Source: an uncultured Alphaproteobacteria bacterium
GTDB taxonomy: Bacteria > Pseudomonadota > Alphaproteobacteria > Rhodobacterales > Rhodobacteraceae
Assembly: GCA_902524845.1 (NCBI GenBank)
Contig: CABZEW010000007.1
Location: forward strand, 1 to 61,362
Direction: 5' to 3'
DNA length: 61,362 nucleotides
The notes under the pieces are model-generated. The model saw nothing but the letters and a program-made list of their open reading frames with translations. It was not told the DNA's origin and did not search any database. Below, one piece after another: positions 36,260 to 46,458 of the stretch. Made by a program: the position numbers and the translations under genes. The stretch's first letter is position 1; each line of letters begins with the position of its first letter.

Positions 36260-37264
36260 TCATTTTAAAATATTCCAAACTTTTATTGCATCCGCTGTCT
36301 CTTTCACATCATGCACTCTTAAAATATTTACTCCGTTACTTTGTGCTTTAAGCATTGCTGCTATCGAGCCAACTAATCTTCCTGCCGGTAGCCTTTCATT
36401 GGTAATTTCGCCGATTAAACTCTTTCGTGACAACCCTACCATAAGTGGACACCCTAATCCAAGTAACAGACTGATTTTTTTTAATATTTCGATATTATGG
36501 TAGAAACTTTTTCCAAAGCCAATTCCTGGGTCTATTATAATCTTTTCTCTTGATATTCCTTTATTTTGAGCTTCATTTATCTTCTTCTCGAGATAATCAT
36601 AAATATCGAGTACTACATTTTCATAATACGGTTTATCCTGCATGTTTTCTGGCAAACCAGAGGAGTGCATTAAACAAACACCCGCTTTATGTTTTGCTAC
36701 CACATTAAACATTTTTTCATCAAATGATCCTGCAGAGATATCGTTCACGATAGAGGCCCCTGCTTGTAAAGCTTTCTCTGCCACAATTGCCTTTCTCGTA
36801 TCTACTGAAATTATGGCAGAAGGGACATATTTTTTTATTTTTTTGATTACTCCTACCACTCTTTCTATTTCTTCCTCGAACGCCACCTCTCTGGCTCCCG
36901 GCCTAGTTGATTCACCGCCTATATCTAAAATACTACACCCAGTTTTAAGGAGACTTAGACCTTTTTCAACAAACTGCTCATCTGAAAAAGAATCTTCTCC
37001 ATCATAAAAGCTATCAGGAGTAACATTCAAAATTCCCATAACAATGGGCGTCTCAAAATTTAGTCCTAGTGTCGGATTTGGCCTTGATATGAAACTATTG
37101 AGAAAATCCTTTTTTACTTTAGAAGTTGAAATAACTTTTGCTTCTTTATTCCTCTCTATTACTCTAAACGAATTAAAAGCTGTATCTCCATCATTTATAA
37201 AGTGAATATGCTCTTCTCCATTTTGGAGACAGTTTATCTCTGGGAAAAAGTAACGCATTTTCAA
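36260..37264 (-). CDS. folP: Dihydropteroate synthase
   Basis: A 334-residue enzyme joining para-aminobenzoate to the pterin in folate synthesis. Core motifs MGILNVTPDSFYDGE (about 75-89), DIGGESTRPGA, SVDTRKAIVA, NDISAG and IIDPGIGFGKSF are intact. An N-terminal extension of about 70 residues before the barrel is a feature of this order. The start overlaps the stop of the HAD gene by 4 bases (ATGA). Confidence 0.95.
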   Translation of the reverse strand: MKMRYFFPEINCLQNGEEHIHFINDGDTAFNSFRVIERNKEAKVISTSKVKKDFLNSFISRPNPTLGLNFETPIVMGILNVTPDSFYDGEDSFSDEQFVEKGLSLLKTGCSILDIGGESTRPGAREVAFEEEIERVVGVIKKIKKYVPSAIISVDTRKAIVAEKALQAGASIVNDISAGSFDEKMFNVVAKHKAGVCLMHSSGLPENMQDKPYYENVVLDIYDYLEKKINEAQNKGISREKIIIDPGIGFGKSFYHNIEILKKISLLLGLGCPLMVGLSRKSLIGEITNERLPAGRLVGSIAAMLKAQSNGVNILRVHDVKETADAIKVWNILK

Positions 37265-37926
37265 GCCAGATTTTTTTCAAAGTGACGCATTAACTGACCA
37301 AAACTGTCAAAGCTAAAATCAATGCCGGCTTTTTTCAAGGTTTGGGGTGCGTAACCATTTTTATGAAAATAAAAGCTTGCGCCAACAGCTTTTGCTAAAA
37401 GTAAATCAATAGCGGTATCGCCGATATAAAAATACTTTCCATTACTTAATCCTTGTACAGAATGATAAAAAACCTTTGGATCAGGCTTGAGAACTCCTGT
37501 GCTATCCCCATAGGCAAATCCATCGAAGTATTGATAAATGTTTAGGTGTAACAAAACTTTTTTTGCACTTTCTTCGAACTTCTGGGTACATATGGTCGAT
37601 TTTATACCTTTTTTTCTCAAGAACTCTAGTAGCTCTAAAACTCCTTCATAAAGAGAACAACCTTTAACGGGATCTGCGTAGTATCGATCTTGAAATAACT
37701 TAAAATAGAAATCTAATCCAAGATCCGGAATGCCACCAGTGGAAATCAAGAGATTCTCTACCTGTTTTTTTGTTCCACCACCAATAAACCCTTTATACTG
37801 CTCTAACTTTATTGGTTTCCTCCCAATATTTTTCAAAACCTGATTTCCTGCATCTAGCAGCGCTGGTGCTGTATCTGCCAGAGTTCCGTCTAAATCAAAA
37901 ACAAAAATTTTATCTTTTCCTGTCAT
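37261..37926 (-). CDS. HAD phosphatase, phosphoglycolate-phosphatase-like
   Basis: HAD hydrolase of about 221 residues from the chosen ATG (an in-frame TTG at 37947 would overlap folB). Motif I FVFDLDGTLADT, motif III LKPDP and motif IV YIGDTAIDLLLA are present with a cap domain between. Best match is the Gph group, which clears 2-phosphoglycolate, but HAD substrates are not safely read from sequence. It sits between folB and folP; dephosphorylating a pterin intermediate is a possible alternative. Confidence 0.8.
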   Translation of the reverse strand: MTGKDKIFVFDLDGTLADTAPALLDAGNQVLKNIGRKPIKLEQYKGFIGGGTKKQVENLLISTGGIPDLGLDFYFKLFQDRYYADPVKGCSLYEGVLELLEFLRKKGIKSTICTQKFEESAKKVLLHLNIYQYFDGFAYGDSTGVLKPDPKVFYHSVQGLSNGKYFYIGDTAIDLLLAKAVGASFYFHKNGYAPQTLKKAGIDFSFDSFGQLMRHFEKNLA

Positions 37927-37934
37927 AAAAAAAT

Positions 37935-38891
37935 TTACTCTAAGCAATATTCAACGGTTAATCCCTTGTTTTCGATGTTTTCTGTTAATATGTCGGCCAA
38001 TTTATCTTGTTGAAATAAGTAAACCTTTTGCATTAGCAGGCCCTTAGTAAGTTTGCAAGCCATGCTTAGAGCAAATTCTTTTTTAAGAAATACATCCTTT
38101 TTAGAAAACTTAAAGAGATCAGATGGACACCAAATACAATTTACACCCTCTTTTAACAAAAAAGCTACCTCTGTCTTACTTCGCGCTAGTTTCCAATTGT
38201 TGATTTTTTTATTAAGCATATAGGCATTCTGCGCAACCGACATTCTCAGTATTTCGATGTGATTTTCTGGTTTCATTTTAGAAAATTCTGAGAAGATCTC
38301 TGATACGCAGATAACCCATGTCATTTTGGAAGTAGAGATAAATTTCTTTAAACGATTAATATTTTCAGGTCCGGGAATCCTGTTCGAAATAAATAACAGG
38401 CCAGTATTTGGGATCTTTGTTTTTAAAACTAAATTACCCCTACGCAGTGTTTTCATATTTGTTTCAGACTCATTTGGTTGCTCTTTCGTTCTACTTATCT
38501 GAACCCCAAGCTTTCCCATACCTCTGTCAAGCTTTTCTAAACGCACGGTAACATTAACCACACTATCCAGACATAGACAGGAAAGAGCGATATGCTCTGC
38601 TAATGTTTCAAGAAGCGCAACTCTTTTCTGTCCGATCTCATCCTTAATAACTTCAATTATATTGTCGTACGACAACACCAGGTCGACATTATCATGCATT
38701 GGATAACTGTTAGTATCCACCTCCAAAATGACATTGAAAGATACTCTTTGTTTAACACCGTATTCCGACTGGAAGGCACCTATGTCAACCTCTCTGACAT
38801 AGTCTCTTACTAGAATATGATCTACATTTGCTTTTTTATTCTTGCCGCCTTGGTCTAGAAAGACTTTTTTCTTAAATTCTTCAGTTAACAA
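37935..38891 (-). CDS. folB: Dihydroneopterin aldolase with long C-terminal extension
   Basis: A 318-residue protein starting at TTG. The N-terminal about 25-135 is a FolB domain: DHILVRDYVREVDIGAFQSEYGVKQ-like start, DNVDLVLSYDNI and LLETLAEHIA, then VRLEKLDRGMGKLGVQI. Ordinary FolB is about 120 residues; the remaining about 180 residues form a tail I do not recognise, possibly a degenerate repeat of the fold, seen also in related Rhodobacterales. The folB-folP-glmM order supports a folate role. Confidence 0.88.
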   Translation of the reverse strand: MLTEEFKKKVFLDQGGKNKKANVDHILVRDYVREVDIGAFQSEYGVKQRVSFNVILEVDTNSYPMHDNVDLVLSYDNIIEVIKDEIGQKRVALLETLAEHIALSCLCLDSVVNVTVRLEKLDRGMGKLGVQISRTKEQPNESETNMKTLRRGNLVLKTKIPNTGLLFISNRIPGPENINRLKKFISTSKMTWVICVSEIFSEFSKMKPENHIEILRMSVAQNAYMLNKKINNWKLARSKTEVAFLLKEGVNCIWCPSDLFKFSKKDVFLKKEFALSMACKLTKGLLMQKVYLFQQDKLADILTENIENKGLTVEYCLE

Positions 38892-38924
38892 TGGATAATC
38901 CTAATTCGTTGAAAGTTCATATTT

Positions 38925-39623
38925 TTAATTCTTATAAAATATATGCCTACCTATTTTTCTAGTCTTTTTAAATTTTTTTGACCAACTAGGACTTACTTCG
39001 GATGCATGAAAAAATGTTGCTCCATTTGTTATATCAGAAAAAGCCCCATTTAAAATCATTGATGAAAGTTTGACTATCCTTCCGTAGGTTTTTTTGTCAT
39101 AGATCAGCTCTAGTTTTCCGTCACAATTATAGGAAAATTGACACGCGTGTCTTTTGTGTGATCCCTCAGAAACCACGCCGCAAATGGTACCAGGGAATCT
39201 GCTAGAGTTTTTACGATTTATAATTACGTCAGCTACAGCAATCTGACCCTCTATTTGTTCACCTCTTGCCTCAAAATATAAGGCCTCAGATAAGCATTTC
39301 AGTTCCCTATACATTTTGGGCATTCGGAGACTGTCGAGAGCTCCCTTAGAAAAAAACTGTTTTTCACTGTTTATTGACAAATAAGCTCTATCGTAATCTA
39401 CCAGACCGGAAAGTTTTGTTAAATACCTCTCGTCAATTTTATTCAGGCGCATCATCCCTTCTTCAACTGTCTCCCTCAAACTCACAATTAACTGCTCAAA
39501 CCTTAAATTGCTTTCTTTGTTGGTAATTGCATTATTTTGGGGGAAGACGTTATGACTTGTTAGCAATAGATACGTGAAGAAGATGGGAAGAATTTTTATT
39601 TTTTTAAAAAGCAAAGGTTTCAT
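38925..39623 (-). CDS. SleB-type cell wall hydrolase
   Basis: A 232-residue exported protein with a signal-like N-terminus (about residues 8-28) and a C-terminal Hydrolase_2/SleB domain: CLSEALYFEARGEQIEGQIAVA (catalytic Glu region), FPGTICGVV, CQFSYNCDGK and ATFFHA. The family cleaves peptidoglycan glycan strands (lytic transglycosylase-like). Lies 14 bases after the PPDK-like gene upstream. Probably periplasmic wall remodelling. Confidence 0.9.
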   Translation of the reverse strand: MKPLLFKKIKILPIFFTYLLLTSHNVFPQNNAITNKESNLRFEQLIVSLRETVEEGMMRLNKIDERYLTKLSGLVDYDRAYLSINSEKQFFSKGALDSLRMPKMYRELKCLSEALYFEARGEQIEGQIAVADVIINRKNSSRFPGTICGVVSEGSHKRHACQFSYNCDGKLELIYDKKTYGRIVKLSSMILNGAFSDITNGATFFHASEVSPSWSKKFKKTRKIGRHIFYKN

Positions 39624-39637
39624 AATTATGCCCGTTT

Positions 39638-42187
39638 CTAATTTGTATTTCTTATTTTTGATTGAGCAGCTGCCAATCTAGCTATTGGTACCCTGTAGGG
39701 CGAACATGATATGTACTCAAAACCAACAGACCGACAAAAGTTTATAGATAAAGGGTCACCACCATGCTCTCCACATAAGCCCGTTATAATCCTTGAATTT
39801 GTATTTCTAGCCCTCTGCACTGCTATTTTAAGTAATTCGCCCACTCCCTCGACATCAATAGTTTTGAAGGGGTCGCTACTAAAAAGCTCTTTTTCTATGT
39901 ACTCTTTCATAAATCTGTTAGAGTCATCTCGGCTCAAGCCGTACGTCATTTGAGTTAGATCATTGGTGCCAAAACTCAAAAAATCGCATGATTGCGCTAT
40001 ATCACCAGCTCTTAATGCAGCTCTAGGGGTTTCGACCATTACTCCTAACTTATATTTAAGATCTACAAAACTATTTTTATTTAGTTGCGAAAAAACTTTT
40101 TTGATTCTCTCTCTCACCAAATCAACCTCTTTATTCGCGGAAATCAATGGAATCATTATTTCGGGGTTTACTACTATCTTGTGTTTGTTGAAAACCTCAA
40201 TCGCTGCGAGAAAAATAGCTTGCACCTGCATATCGTATATCTCAGGAACCATCACACCAAGCCTGACGCCTCTGGTGCCTAACATTGGATTAAACTCAGA
40301 TAGATCTTTTATGCGATCAGCCAATTGTTGTTCCGATATAGCCATAAGCTTTGCCGTCCTCAGGATCTCTTGTTGTGAATTCGGGAGAAACTCATGCAGT
40401 GGTGGATCCAAAAGCCTTATCGTTACAGGCAGGCTTGACATCTCTCTGAATATTTCAACGAAATCATCTTTTTGTATAGGTAAAAGCCTTTCAATTATTG
40501 AACCTCGTTCTTCGTTGCTGTTTGTTAGTATCATTTGTCTTACTAGATTTATGCGATTGAAGTCAGTAAACATATGCTCCGTTCTACACAAACCTATTCC
40601 ATCTACTTTATAAAACAAAGCTACTTTAGCCTCTTCTACCGTATCTGCATTAGCTCTTATTTTAATATCACAAAACTCATCGGCCCAATGCAAAAGAGTG
40701 CTAAATGTGCTCGTAGTCTCAGGTGGTCTTAATTTTACTTTTTCAATATAGATGGCCCCTGTAGACCCATCTATTGTAATTTCATCACCTTCAGAGATTA
40801 CATTGCCATTATCTAATATGATTATTTTCTCCTGTTCCTTAACAACTACATTTCGTACTCCTACAACACAGGGTATTCCCATACCTCTAGCTATAACGGC
40901 AGCATGGCTGGTCATCCCTCCCTTTACGGTTAAAACACCTTGAGATAGAGACATAGCATTAATGTCATCAGATATCGTTTCGGTTTTAATTAATATTGCA
41001 TCGGTTTCGGTTGAGTTATATTCAATTACTTTATTGGTAGACATTGCTACCTTTCCGGAAGCAGCCCCTGGGCTTGCTGGCACTCCCAAAAGAGCTACGT
41101 TCGGTGTTACGTCCTCCGAGACCGATGGATGGAGAAAAATATCTAGATATTCCGGATTTATGAGTAAAAGGCCATCTTTCTTTTCAATTATTTTTTCCTG
41201 AACTGATGAAACAACAAACTCGATAAACTTCTTTTGAGGTAATGTTACCTCCCTTAGACCAATCAAAAATAATGTATCTTTGTCTAACAGAAAATCTACC
41301 TCTAGTGGTGATTTAACTTTCTTTGTTAAACTTTGAATAAGATTGTGCAATTTTTTAAGTTTGAGTGCCTTTCCTACAGCTTCTTCACTAACTTGATTGA
41401 GAGAAGACCCACCCATATTTTTATCCGATCGAAAGCACTTATAGCTCGACTTTCCTGTTTTATCATCAAAGTTCTGAACCTTAAAATATTCCACCGGCTT
41501 ATCTTCTAAACCGAACCGCATTTCTTGGAGAATTACTGGAATTAACTCATCGCTCTTCCTACCACTGACGTCTCGTAATATTCTCTGAGTAGGACTAATC
41601 CAACTTCTGGAAATTGAATCTATTACTGCTATTAATTGATCTGAAGTATTTCTCGGAAAGCTAGACCCCATTTCTAATGAGATCAATTGTTTTATTCTGC
41701 TTATTTTACTAAGACTATTTTCAACAAAGACGGGCTCTTGGCTTTTTGAGCTTTCTAACAACCCTCTAAGTTCATCACAGTTTTCAAGGTCTAGACTATA
41801 TACAGTCAAAGCAAACATTCTTAGGAATCTTAAATAAATTTCTAATGCTTTATTAACCCCTAACCTATGTCTAAGGCCATCATAACTTTCATCGTCCAGC
41901 CCAATATAAAGAAAAGGCTCATTTTTTTTGAACTGGTCTATGACTGGACTTGGCCTGATTGCGAGGAATTTATTCTTTAAGTGTAGTAGAATTTCGGCAG
42001 GAATGTGTTTTTTCTCAAAGATTTCTTTAACCAAATCACCAGAAAGAAAGACGGTGTCAGGCACAGCAAATTGCCACTTTTTAGCTAAACTGATCTTGCA
42101 TGCTTTGTGCCCAAACTGATCTATTTTTTTTTTATCCTCTGGTATCTCATTGAAAAAATATCTAGATGTCAATTTGATGGAGCTCAT
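39638..42187 (-). CDS. PPDK-like PEP-binding protein with decayed ATP-grasp domain
   Basis: An 849-residue relative of pyruvate phosphate dikinase. The middle swivelling His domain is intact (VKGGMTSHAAVIARGMG, His428). So is the PEP domain: GLCRTEHMF, NPMLGTRGVRLG, MVETPRAALRAGDIA, FGTNDLTQMTYG and CGEHGGDP (Cys805). The N-terminal nucleotide-binding half (1-320) is poorly conserved: the usual RSGAxxSMPGMMDT stretch reads IRPSPVIDQFKKNE and the catalytic LQTR near the end reads IGLREV. True ATP-dependent PPDK activity is therefore doubtful. Start overlaps glyS by 4 bases. Some Rhodobacterales carry a similar putative PEP-binding protein beside glyS. Confidence 0.85.
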   Translation of the reverse strand: MSSIKLTSRYFFNEIPEDKKKIDQFGHKACKISLAKKWQFAVPDTVFLSGDLVKEIFEKKHIPAEILLHLKNKFLAIRPSPVIDQFKKNEPFLYIGLDDESYDGLRHRLGVNKALEIYLRFLRMFALTVYSLDLENCDELRGLLESSKSQEPVFVENSLSKISRIKQLISLEMGSSFPRNTSDQLIAVIDSISRSWISPTQRILRDVSGRKSDELIPVILQEMRFGLEDKPVEYFKVQNFDDKTGKSSYKCFRSDKNMGGSSLNQVSEEAVGKALKLKKLHNLIQSLTKKVKSPLEVDFLLDKDTLFLIGLREVTLPQKKFIEFVVSSVQEKIIEKKDGLLLINPEYLDIFLHPSVSEDVTPNVALLGVPASPGAASGKVAMSTNKVIEYNSTETDAILIKTETISDDINAMSLSQGVLTVKGGMTSHAAVIARGMGIPCVVGVRNVVVKEQEKIIILDNGNVISEGDEITIDGSTGAIYIEKVKLRPPETTSTFSTLLHWADEFCDIKIRANADTVEEAKVALFYKVDGIGLCRTEHMFTDFNRINLVRQMILTNSNEERGSIIERLLPIQKDDFVEIFREMSSLPVTIRLLDPPLHEFLPNSQQEILRTAKLMAISEQQLADRIKDLSEFNPMLGTRGVRLGVMVPEIYDMQVQAIFLAAIEVFNKHKIVVNPEIMIPLISANKEVDLVRERIKKVFSQLNKNSFVDLKYKLGVMVETPRAALRAGDIAQSCDFLSFGTNDLTQMTYGLSRDDSNRFMKEYIEKELFSSDPFKTIDVEGVGELLKIAVQRARNTNSRIITGLCGEHGGDPLSINFCRSVGFEYISCSPYRVPIARLAAAQSKIRNTN

Positions 42188-44241
42188 TTTTTGTCCAATT
42201 CTGAGAAAACTAAAACTCTGTCCATATTTTGGAGGATTTCATTCAATAGCGCATATCGTAAACTACGGAGTGCATTATCCTCACAATTTACCTGAACATT
42301 ATCAAGAAACTGGTTAACGGAGTCCACCATAGATCCCAGCACAAATAAAGCAGTGTTAAAATCTTTGCTTTGTAAGCTCCTTTCAACCCGTTCTTTGGTC
42401 GAAATCAGTTGTTCTTGTACTATTTGATCCTCCTCAGTAATGTGATCTTTAGAAATTTTTTCTTCGTAACTAAAGAGTTTTTTATTAGAGCTCAGAAAAT
42501 TAGAAACTCGCTTGTATACCGCCAAAGCTTTTTTTCCAGATTCAGAGGAAATAAATTCGGTTATCTCAGCTATCACTCTTGGTAGGATGGGTAAAAGATC
42601 TAGCTTGTATTGTTGGACCACGGCCTTCACTACATTTTTTTGATAATTTTTTTCTGTTAGGTAGTATGCTATTCGTTCTTTTAAAAACAGCTGCAAATCG
42701 GTCTTGTCAAAGTTTACTTCTGTTAAATCAATCAAATAATCTAAATCAACGTTTAATTTGTTCTCTAATATAATTCTTATTATTCCCAAAGAGGTTCTCC
42801 TGAGCGCAAATGGATCTTTATTACCTGTTGGCTTTATACCAATTCTCCAAAGGCAGGTTAAGTAATCAATTTTATCACTGAGTGCTAGTACAATTGAAAG
42901 CAAGCGTTTTGGAACGACATCGTTGGAACCAACCGGCAGGTAATGATCTCTTATAGCTTCAGAAACCATTTCTTCGCATCCTGCAATTTTCGCATAATGA
43001 GCTCCCATACTACCCTGCAAAGAGGGAAATTCTACTACGAGATCTGAAACAAGGTCAGCCTTAATAAGTGAAGCGGCTTTGGATACCTCATCTCGTTCCA
43101 GATCAAATTGCTTCGCTAACAAAATTGCAATTTTCACTATTCTTTCTACCCTGTCATACTGAGAACCTAACTTTTCATGAAACCTAACACTTTTCAATTT
43201 GTCATTCCACGCCCTCATTCCCTGCCGTTTTACCAATTCTTGATCATTTTTATAAAAGAAAATCGCGTCTTTTAATCTTGAATTTAAAACGCGTATGTTG
43301 CCAGACAGAATGGTCTTTTGCTTATCTTGAGTTTGAATGTCAGCAACCATCAGAAATGCTTCAACTTTTCCATTCGCTTTGCTTCTTAGAGATAAGAACT
43401 TTTGGTGTTCTCTCATTGAAGTAATGATCACTTCTTCCGGTAACGAGAGTAATTCTTTAGGAATTTCGCCCAATATTGGGTTAGGAAATTCTGTTAATCC
43501 TATGATTTCATCCAAGAGTTTTTCATCCTTCACTAGGTAAAAACCCCTTGCTTCAGCCAGCCTTTTACCTTCTTGTAGAACTCTTGTTTTTCGGTCTTTA
43601 GGTTGAAGAATAACCTTGCCCTTTAAAAGCTTCTCTTGGTAGTCCTCTACAGAATTAAAATCAAAAAATGCTGGATGCATTACTTGATGTGCCCTCGTAG
43701 TAATATCTGACTCAATATCTCTTATATTCAGAGGAACCCTTTTCCTTTTTCCTTTTTCAAAGAGAACGGCGACTATGCTTCTAAGTGGTCTTACCCATCT
43801 GAGAGAATAATTGTCTCCCCAGTACATAGATTTTGGCCAATTAAACTCATGAACAATCTCTGTGAAAATACCAGCTAACACATTTGATATGGGTTGAGCG
43901 CTAATCTTTATGGTATAAAAATAAAATTCACCTTTATCTGTCTTTTTCTCTTGTAAGTCACTCCTTTCAATCTTGTTTTTTTTCAAAAACCCCAGAATGG
44001 CATTTTCAGATGCTCCTATCCTAGGCCCACGTATTTCTTTTATGCTTTCATTCACTTCTGTTGATATGTTTTGAATAATAATTCCCAATCTCATTGGTGT
44101 GACAAATGGCATCAATTCTTCCGCTGTAAGACCGTTTTCAGCAACTTTTTTTAACGTTAAAGTCTCAAGTTGAAGCATGGCGGGTGCTTGCATTTTTGCG
44201 GGTATCTCTTCAGAGATCAGTTCAAATATAAAATCGCTCAA
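42184..44241 (-). CDS. glyS: Glycyl-tRNA synthetase beta subunit
   Basis: A 685-residue GlyS of the bacterial two-subunit type: SDFIFELISEEIPAKMQ start, an HD-like domain (VTSMREHQKFLSLR; LGSQYDRVERIVKI), DKIDYLTCLWRIGIKPTGNKDPFALRR and a C-terminal anticodon-binding helical domain. Works with GlyQ. Separated from glyQ by a DUF6446 gene. Confidence 0.96.
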   Translation of the reverse strand: MSDFIFELISEEIPAKMQAPAMLQLETLTLKKVAENGLTAEELMPFVTPMRLGIIIQNISTEVNESIKEIRGPRIGASENAILGFLKKNKIERSDLQEKKTDKGEFYFYTIKISAQPISNVLAGIFTEIVHEFNWPKSMYWGDNYSLRWVRPLRSIVAVLFEKGKRKRVPLNIRDIESDITTRAHQVMHPAFFDFNSVEDYQEKLLKGKVILQPKDRKTRVLQEGKRLAEARGFYLVKDEKLLDEIIGLTEFPNPILGEIPKELLSLPEEVIITSMREHQKFLSLRSKANGKVEAFLMVADIQTQDKQKTILSGNIRVLNSRLKDAIFFYKNDQELVKRQGMRAWNDKLKSVRFHEKLGSQYDRVERIVKIAILLAKQFDLERDEVSKAASLIKADLVSDLVVEFPSLQGSMGAHYAKIAGCEEMVSEAIRDHYLPVGSNDVVPKRLLSIVLALSDKIDYLTCLWRIGIKPTGNKDPFALRRTSLGIIRIILENKLNVDLDYLIDLTEVNFDKTDLQLFLKERIAYYLTEKNYQKNVVKAVVQQYKLDLLPILPRVIAEITEFISSESGKKALAVYKRVSNFLSSNKKLFSYEEKISKDHITEEDQIVQEQLISTKERVERSLQSKDFNTALFVLGSMVDSVNQFLDNVQVNCEDNALRSLRYALLNEILQNMDRVLVFSELDKK

Positions 44242-44243
44242 CT

Positions 44244-44687
44244 TTATTCTTTCGTATACTTACTATTTAATTGCCTCCAACGATAAACTTTTCCGTCTGG
44301 ATAAACGGCGATCACATCGTCGATTCCGTCAAACTCTTCCTTTTTTAATAAAAAGGCAGATGCTGTACCATCGGATAAATCTTTAGTTATTTTTTCAGCA
44401 TTAAAACACTTGAACCAAAAAGGCGCAGTGAGGGGAGTCGGTTTCTTATATTTCGATAAATCAAAATTATCCAAGCTATCGATAACAAAACATTCTCTAA
44501 GCTTTAAAGCTGAACTCTCGGAGTCAATTCCTTGGTATTTAGAAATATTATACCTCTTATTTCCTAACAAAAAATCTTGTCGAATATCTGCTGAGTCATA
44601 ATAGGCATAATTCTGAAAGTAAAACAACGCTGCAGTGAAAACGACAACACCACTCAAAAACAAAAAGATAAAACTTTTTCCGTTCAT
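44244..44687 (-). CDS. DUF6446 membrane-anchored protein
   Basis: A 147-residue protein with an N-terminal membrane anchor (about residues 6-27), then a compact domain with conserved YQGIDSESSALKLRECF, LTAPFWFKCF and DDVIAVYPDGKVYRWRQL. It corresponds to the DUF6446 family of Rhodobacterales, always between glyQ and glyS as far as I recall. It overlaps glyQ by 1 base and precedes glyS by 2. Function unknown; the location hints at co-translation with the synthetase rather than a demonstrated role. Confidence 0.75.
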   Translation of the reverse strand: MNGKSFIFLFLSGVVVFTAALFYFQNYAYYDSADIRQDFLLGNKRYNISKYQGIDSESSALKLRECFVIDSLDNFDLSKYKKPTPLTAPFWFKCFNAEKITKDLSDGTASAFLLKKEEFDGIDDVIAVYPDGKVYRWRQLNSKYTKE

Positions 44688-45601
44688 TATACTCTCGATG
44701 AGACTTCATCTATATAAGCATCAGCGCACAACTTTGCCAATGCTCTTACTCTGCCGATGTACACTTGCCTTTGAGCGGTCGAGATTACACCTCTTGAGTC
44801 TAATAAATTAAATAGGTGTGAAGCTTTTATACACTGATCATAGGCCGGTTGGACAAGCTTATTATTTTTCGATAAAGATTTATTTAGGGATACTGCCGCT
44901 CCTAGTATTTCTTGACACATTTTCTCTGCATCATCAAAATGGCGAAAAATAACCTCCGTATTTGCTAAACTAAAGTTCCATTCACTGTACTGCTTTTCTG
45001 CTTCCAAAAAAATATCTGAATATTTTAATGGTCTTGGGCTATTGGGAGAGTTGTAGGGTAAATCCATTACGGATTCACAATCCAAAATAAACATAGCCAG
45101 TCTTTCGAGGCCATAAGTGATCTCTCCCATGACAGGTTTGCAATCATGTCCTCCTACCTGCTGGAAGTAAGTGAATTGGCTTATTTCCATACCATCACAC
45201 CAAACTTCCCAACCTAGTCCCCATGCACCAAGAGTAGGGCTTTCCCAGTCGTCTTCCACAAATCTGATGTCGTGAACCGATCGATCAATGCCCAACTCGC
45301 TAAGACTTTCCAAATACATTTCTTTGAATGTTACAGGTGAGGGCTTCATAACAACTTGAAACTGATAATAGTGTTGCAATCTATTTGGACTATCTCCATA
45401 ACGGCCATCAGAGGGTCGCCGGCATGGCTGTACATAGGCAGCCGACCAATCATCAGGGCCTAGACTTTTAAGAGTTGTCGCGGGATGAAAGGTTCCTGCT
45501 CCTACCTCTAGGTCATAGGGCTGAAGAATTACACATCCTTTGTAAGACCAAAAGTTCTGAAGCAATAGAATTATTTGTTGAAAACAATCTGGCTTTGGCA
45601 T
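44687..45601 (-). CDS. glyQ: Glycyl-tRNA synthetase alpha subunit
   Basis: A 304-residue GlyQ with the class II core: [64 protein letters not shown] and [10 protein letters not shown]. It forms the aminoacylation site, adding glycine to tRNA-Gly. First gene of the glyQ-DUF6446-glyS-PPDK-like run. Confidence 0.97.
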   Translation of the reverse strand: MPKPDCFQQIILLLQNFWSYKGCVILQPYDLEVGAGTFHPATTLKSLGPDDWSAAYVQPCRRPSDGRYGDSPNRLQHYYQFQVVMKPSPVTFKEMYLESLSELGIDRSVHDIRFVEDDWESPTLGAWGLGWEVWCDGMEISQFTYFQQVGGHDCKPVMGEITYGLERLAMFILDCESVMDLPYNSPNSPRPLKYSDIFLEAEKQYSEWNFSLANTEVIFRHFDDAEKMCQEILGAAVSLNKSLSKNNKLVQPAYDQCIKASHLFNLLDSRGVISTAQRQVYIGRVRALAKLCADAYIDEVSSRV

Positions 45602-45650
45602 TAGTTGGTTTTTTTCATTATATCTGGGCTTGCGTCTAGTCCAAGGTTTT

Positions 45651-46313
45651 TCAGCTTATGGATCCCATAAACTCTGTCCTCTTATCTGGGTCACTTAGAA
45701 TTACACCGGTGAAGTGCATGGTCTTCATGACCGATCCCTGTTTTTTTATACCTCTAGAACACATACAATGGTGTTCAGCCTCAACTACCACCCCTACCCC
45801 TAAACAATCTAAGTGATTTTGTAAAGTATTACCTATCTCAGCGGTCATCTTTTCCTGTACCTGTAAACGTCTAGCAAACATCTCGATAAGTCTAGCGAGT
45901 TTTGATAGGCCCACCACTTTCTTGTTTGGAATATACCCAATGTGTACCTTGCCTATAATTGGGGCAAAATGATGTTCGCAGAAACTATGGAACTCGACAT
46001 CCCTTAAACTTATCATTTCTCTATAACCTTCTACTTCTTCAAAAGTTTTACTAAGAATTTCAACAGGATTCTGATTGTAGCCAGCAAACCACTCTTTATA
46101 CGCTTTTAAAACCCTCTTTGGCGTCTCTTTGAGCCCCTCTCTCTGGGGGTTCTCTCCTATCCATTTTAACAGCAACTCAAGCGCCTTTTTTGCATCATCA
46201 TTTGACACGCCATTTCTAAACTTATTTTCTGGAGTTCCAGAAAGACTTTTTTCCACAATATTCAATTGATTTTCCTCGTAACCTTTCATCTTGGTGCGAT
46301 TAATGACTCTCAT
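45651..46313 (-). CDS. folE: GTP cyclohydrolase I
   Basis: A 220-residue FolE, first enzyme of folate/pterin synthesis (GTP to dihydroneopterin triphosphate). Zinc ligands and catalytic residues are kept: [22 protein letters not shown] and [20 protein letters not shown]. The N-terminus (about 40 residues) is variable. Same direction as glyQ, but a 49-base gap separates them. Divergent from pyrC. Confidence 0.96.
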   Translation of the reverse strand: MRVINRTKMKGYEENQLNIVEKSLSGTPENKFRNGVSNDDAKKALELLLKWIGENPQREGLKETPKRVLKAYKEWFAGYNQNPVEILSKTFEEVEGYREMISLRDVEFHSFCEHHFAPIIGKVHIGYIPNKKVVGLSKLARLIEMFARRLQVQEKMTAEIGNTLQNHLDCLGVGVVVEAEHHCMCSRGIKKQGSVMKTMHFTGVILSDPDKRTEFMGSIS

Positions 46314-46458
46314 TAGTATATAAACTAGTAATCACTATTTTGAAATAGATTAAGATATTTTTTACACAAGAACATAAAATTCTTTTTAAGATACTTAATA
46401 AGTTGTATGAATAAAGAACAAAATCATCGTTACAATATGAAAAATTGATCTCTGCTCG

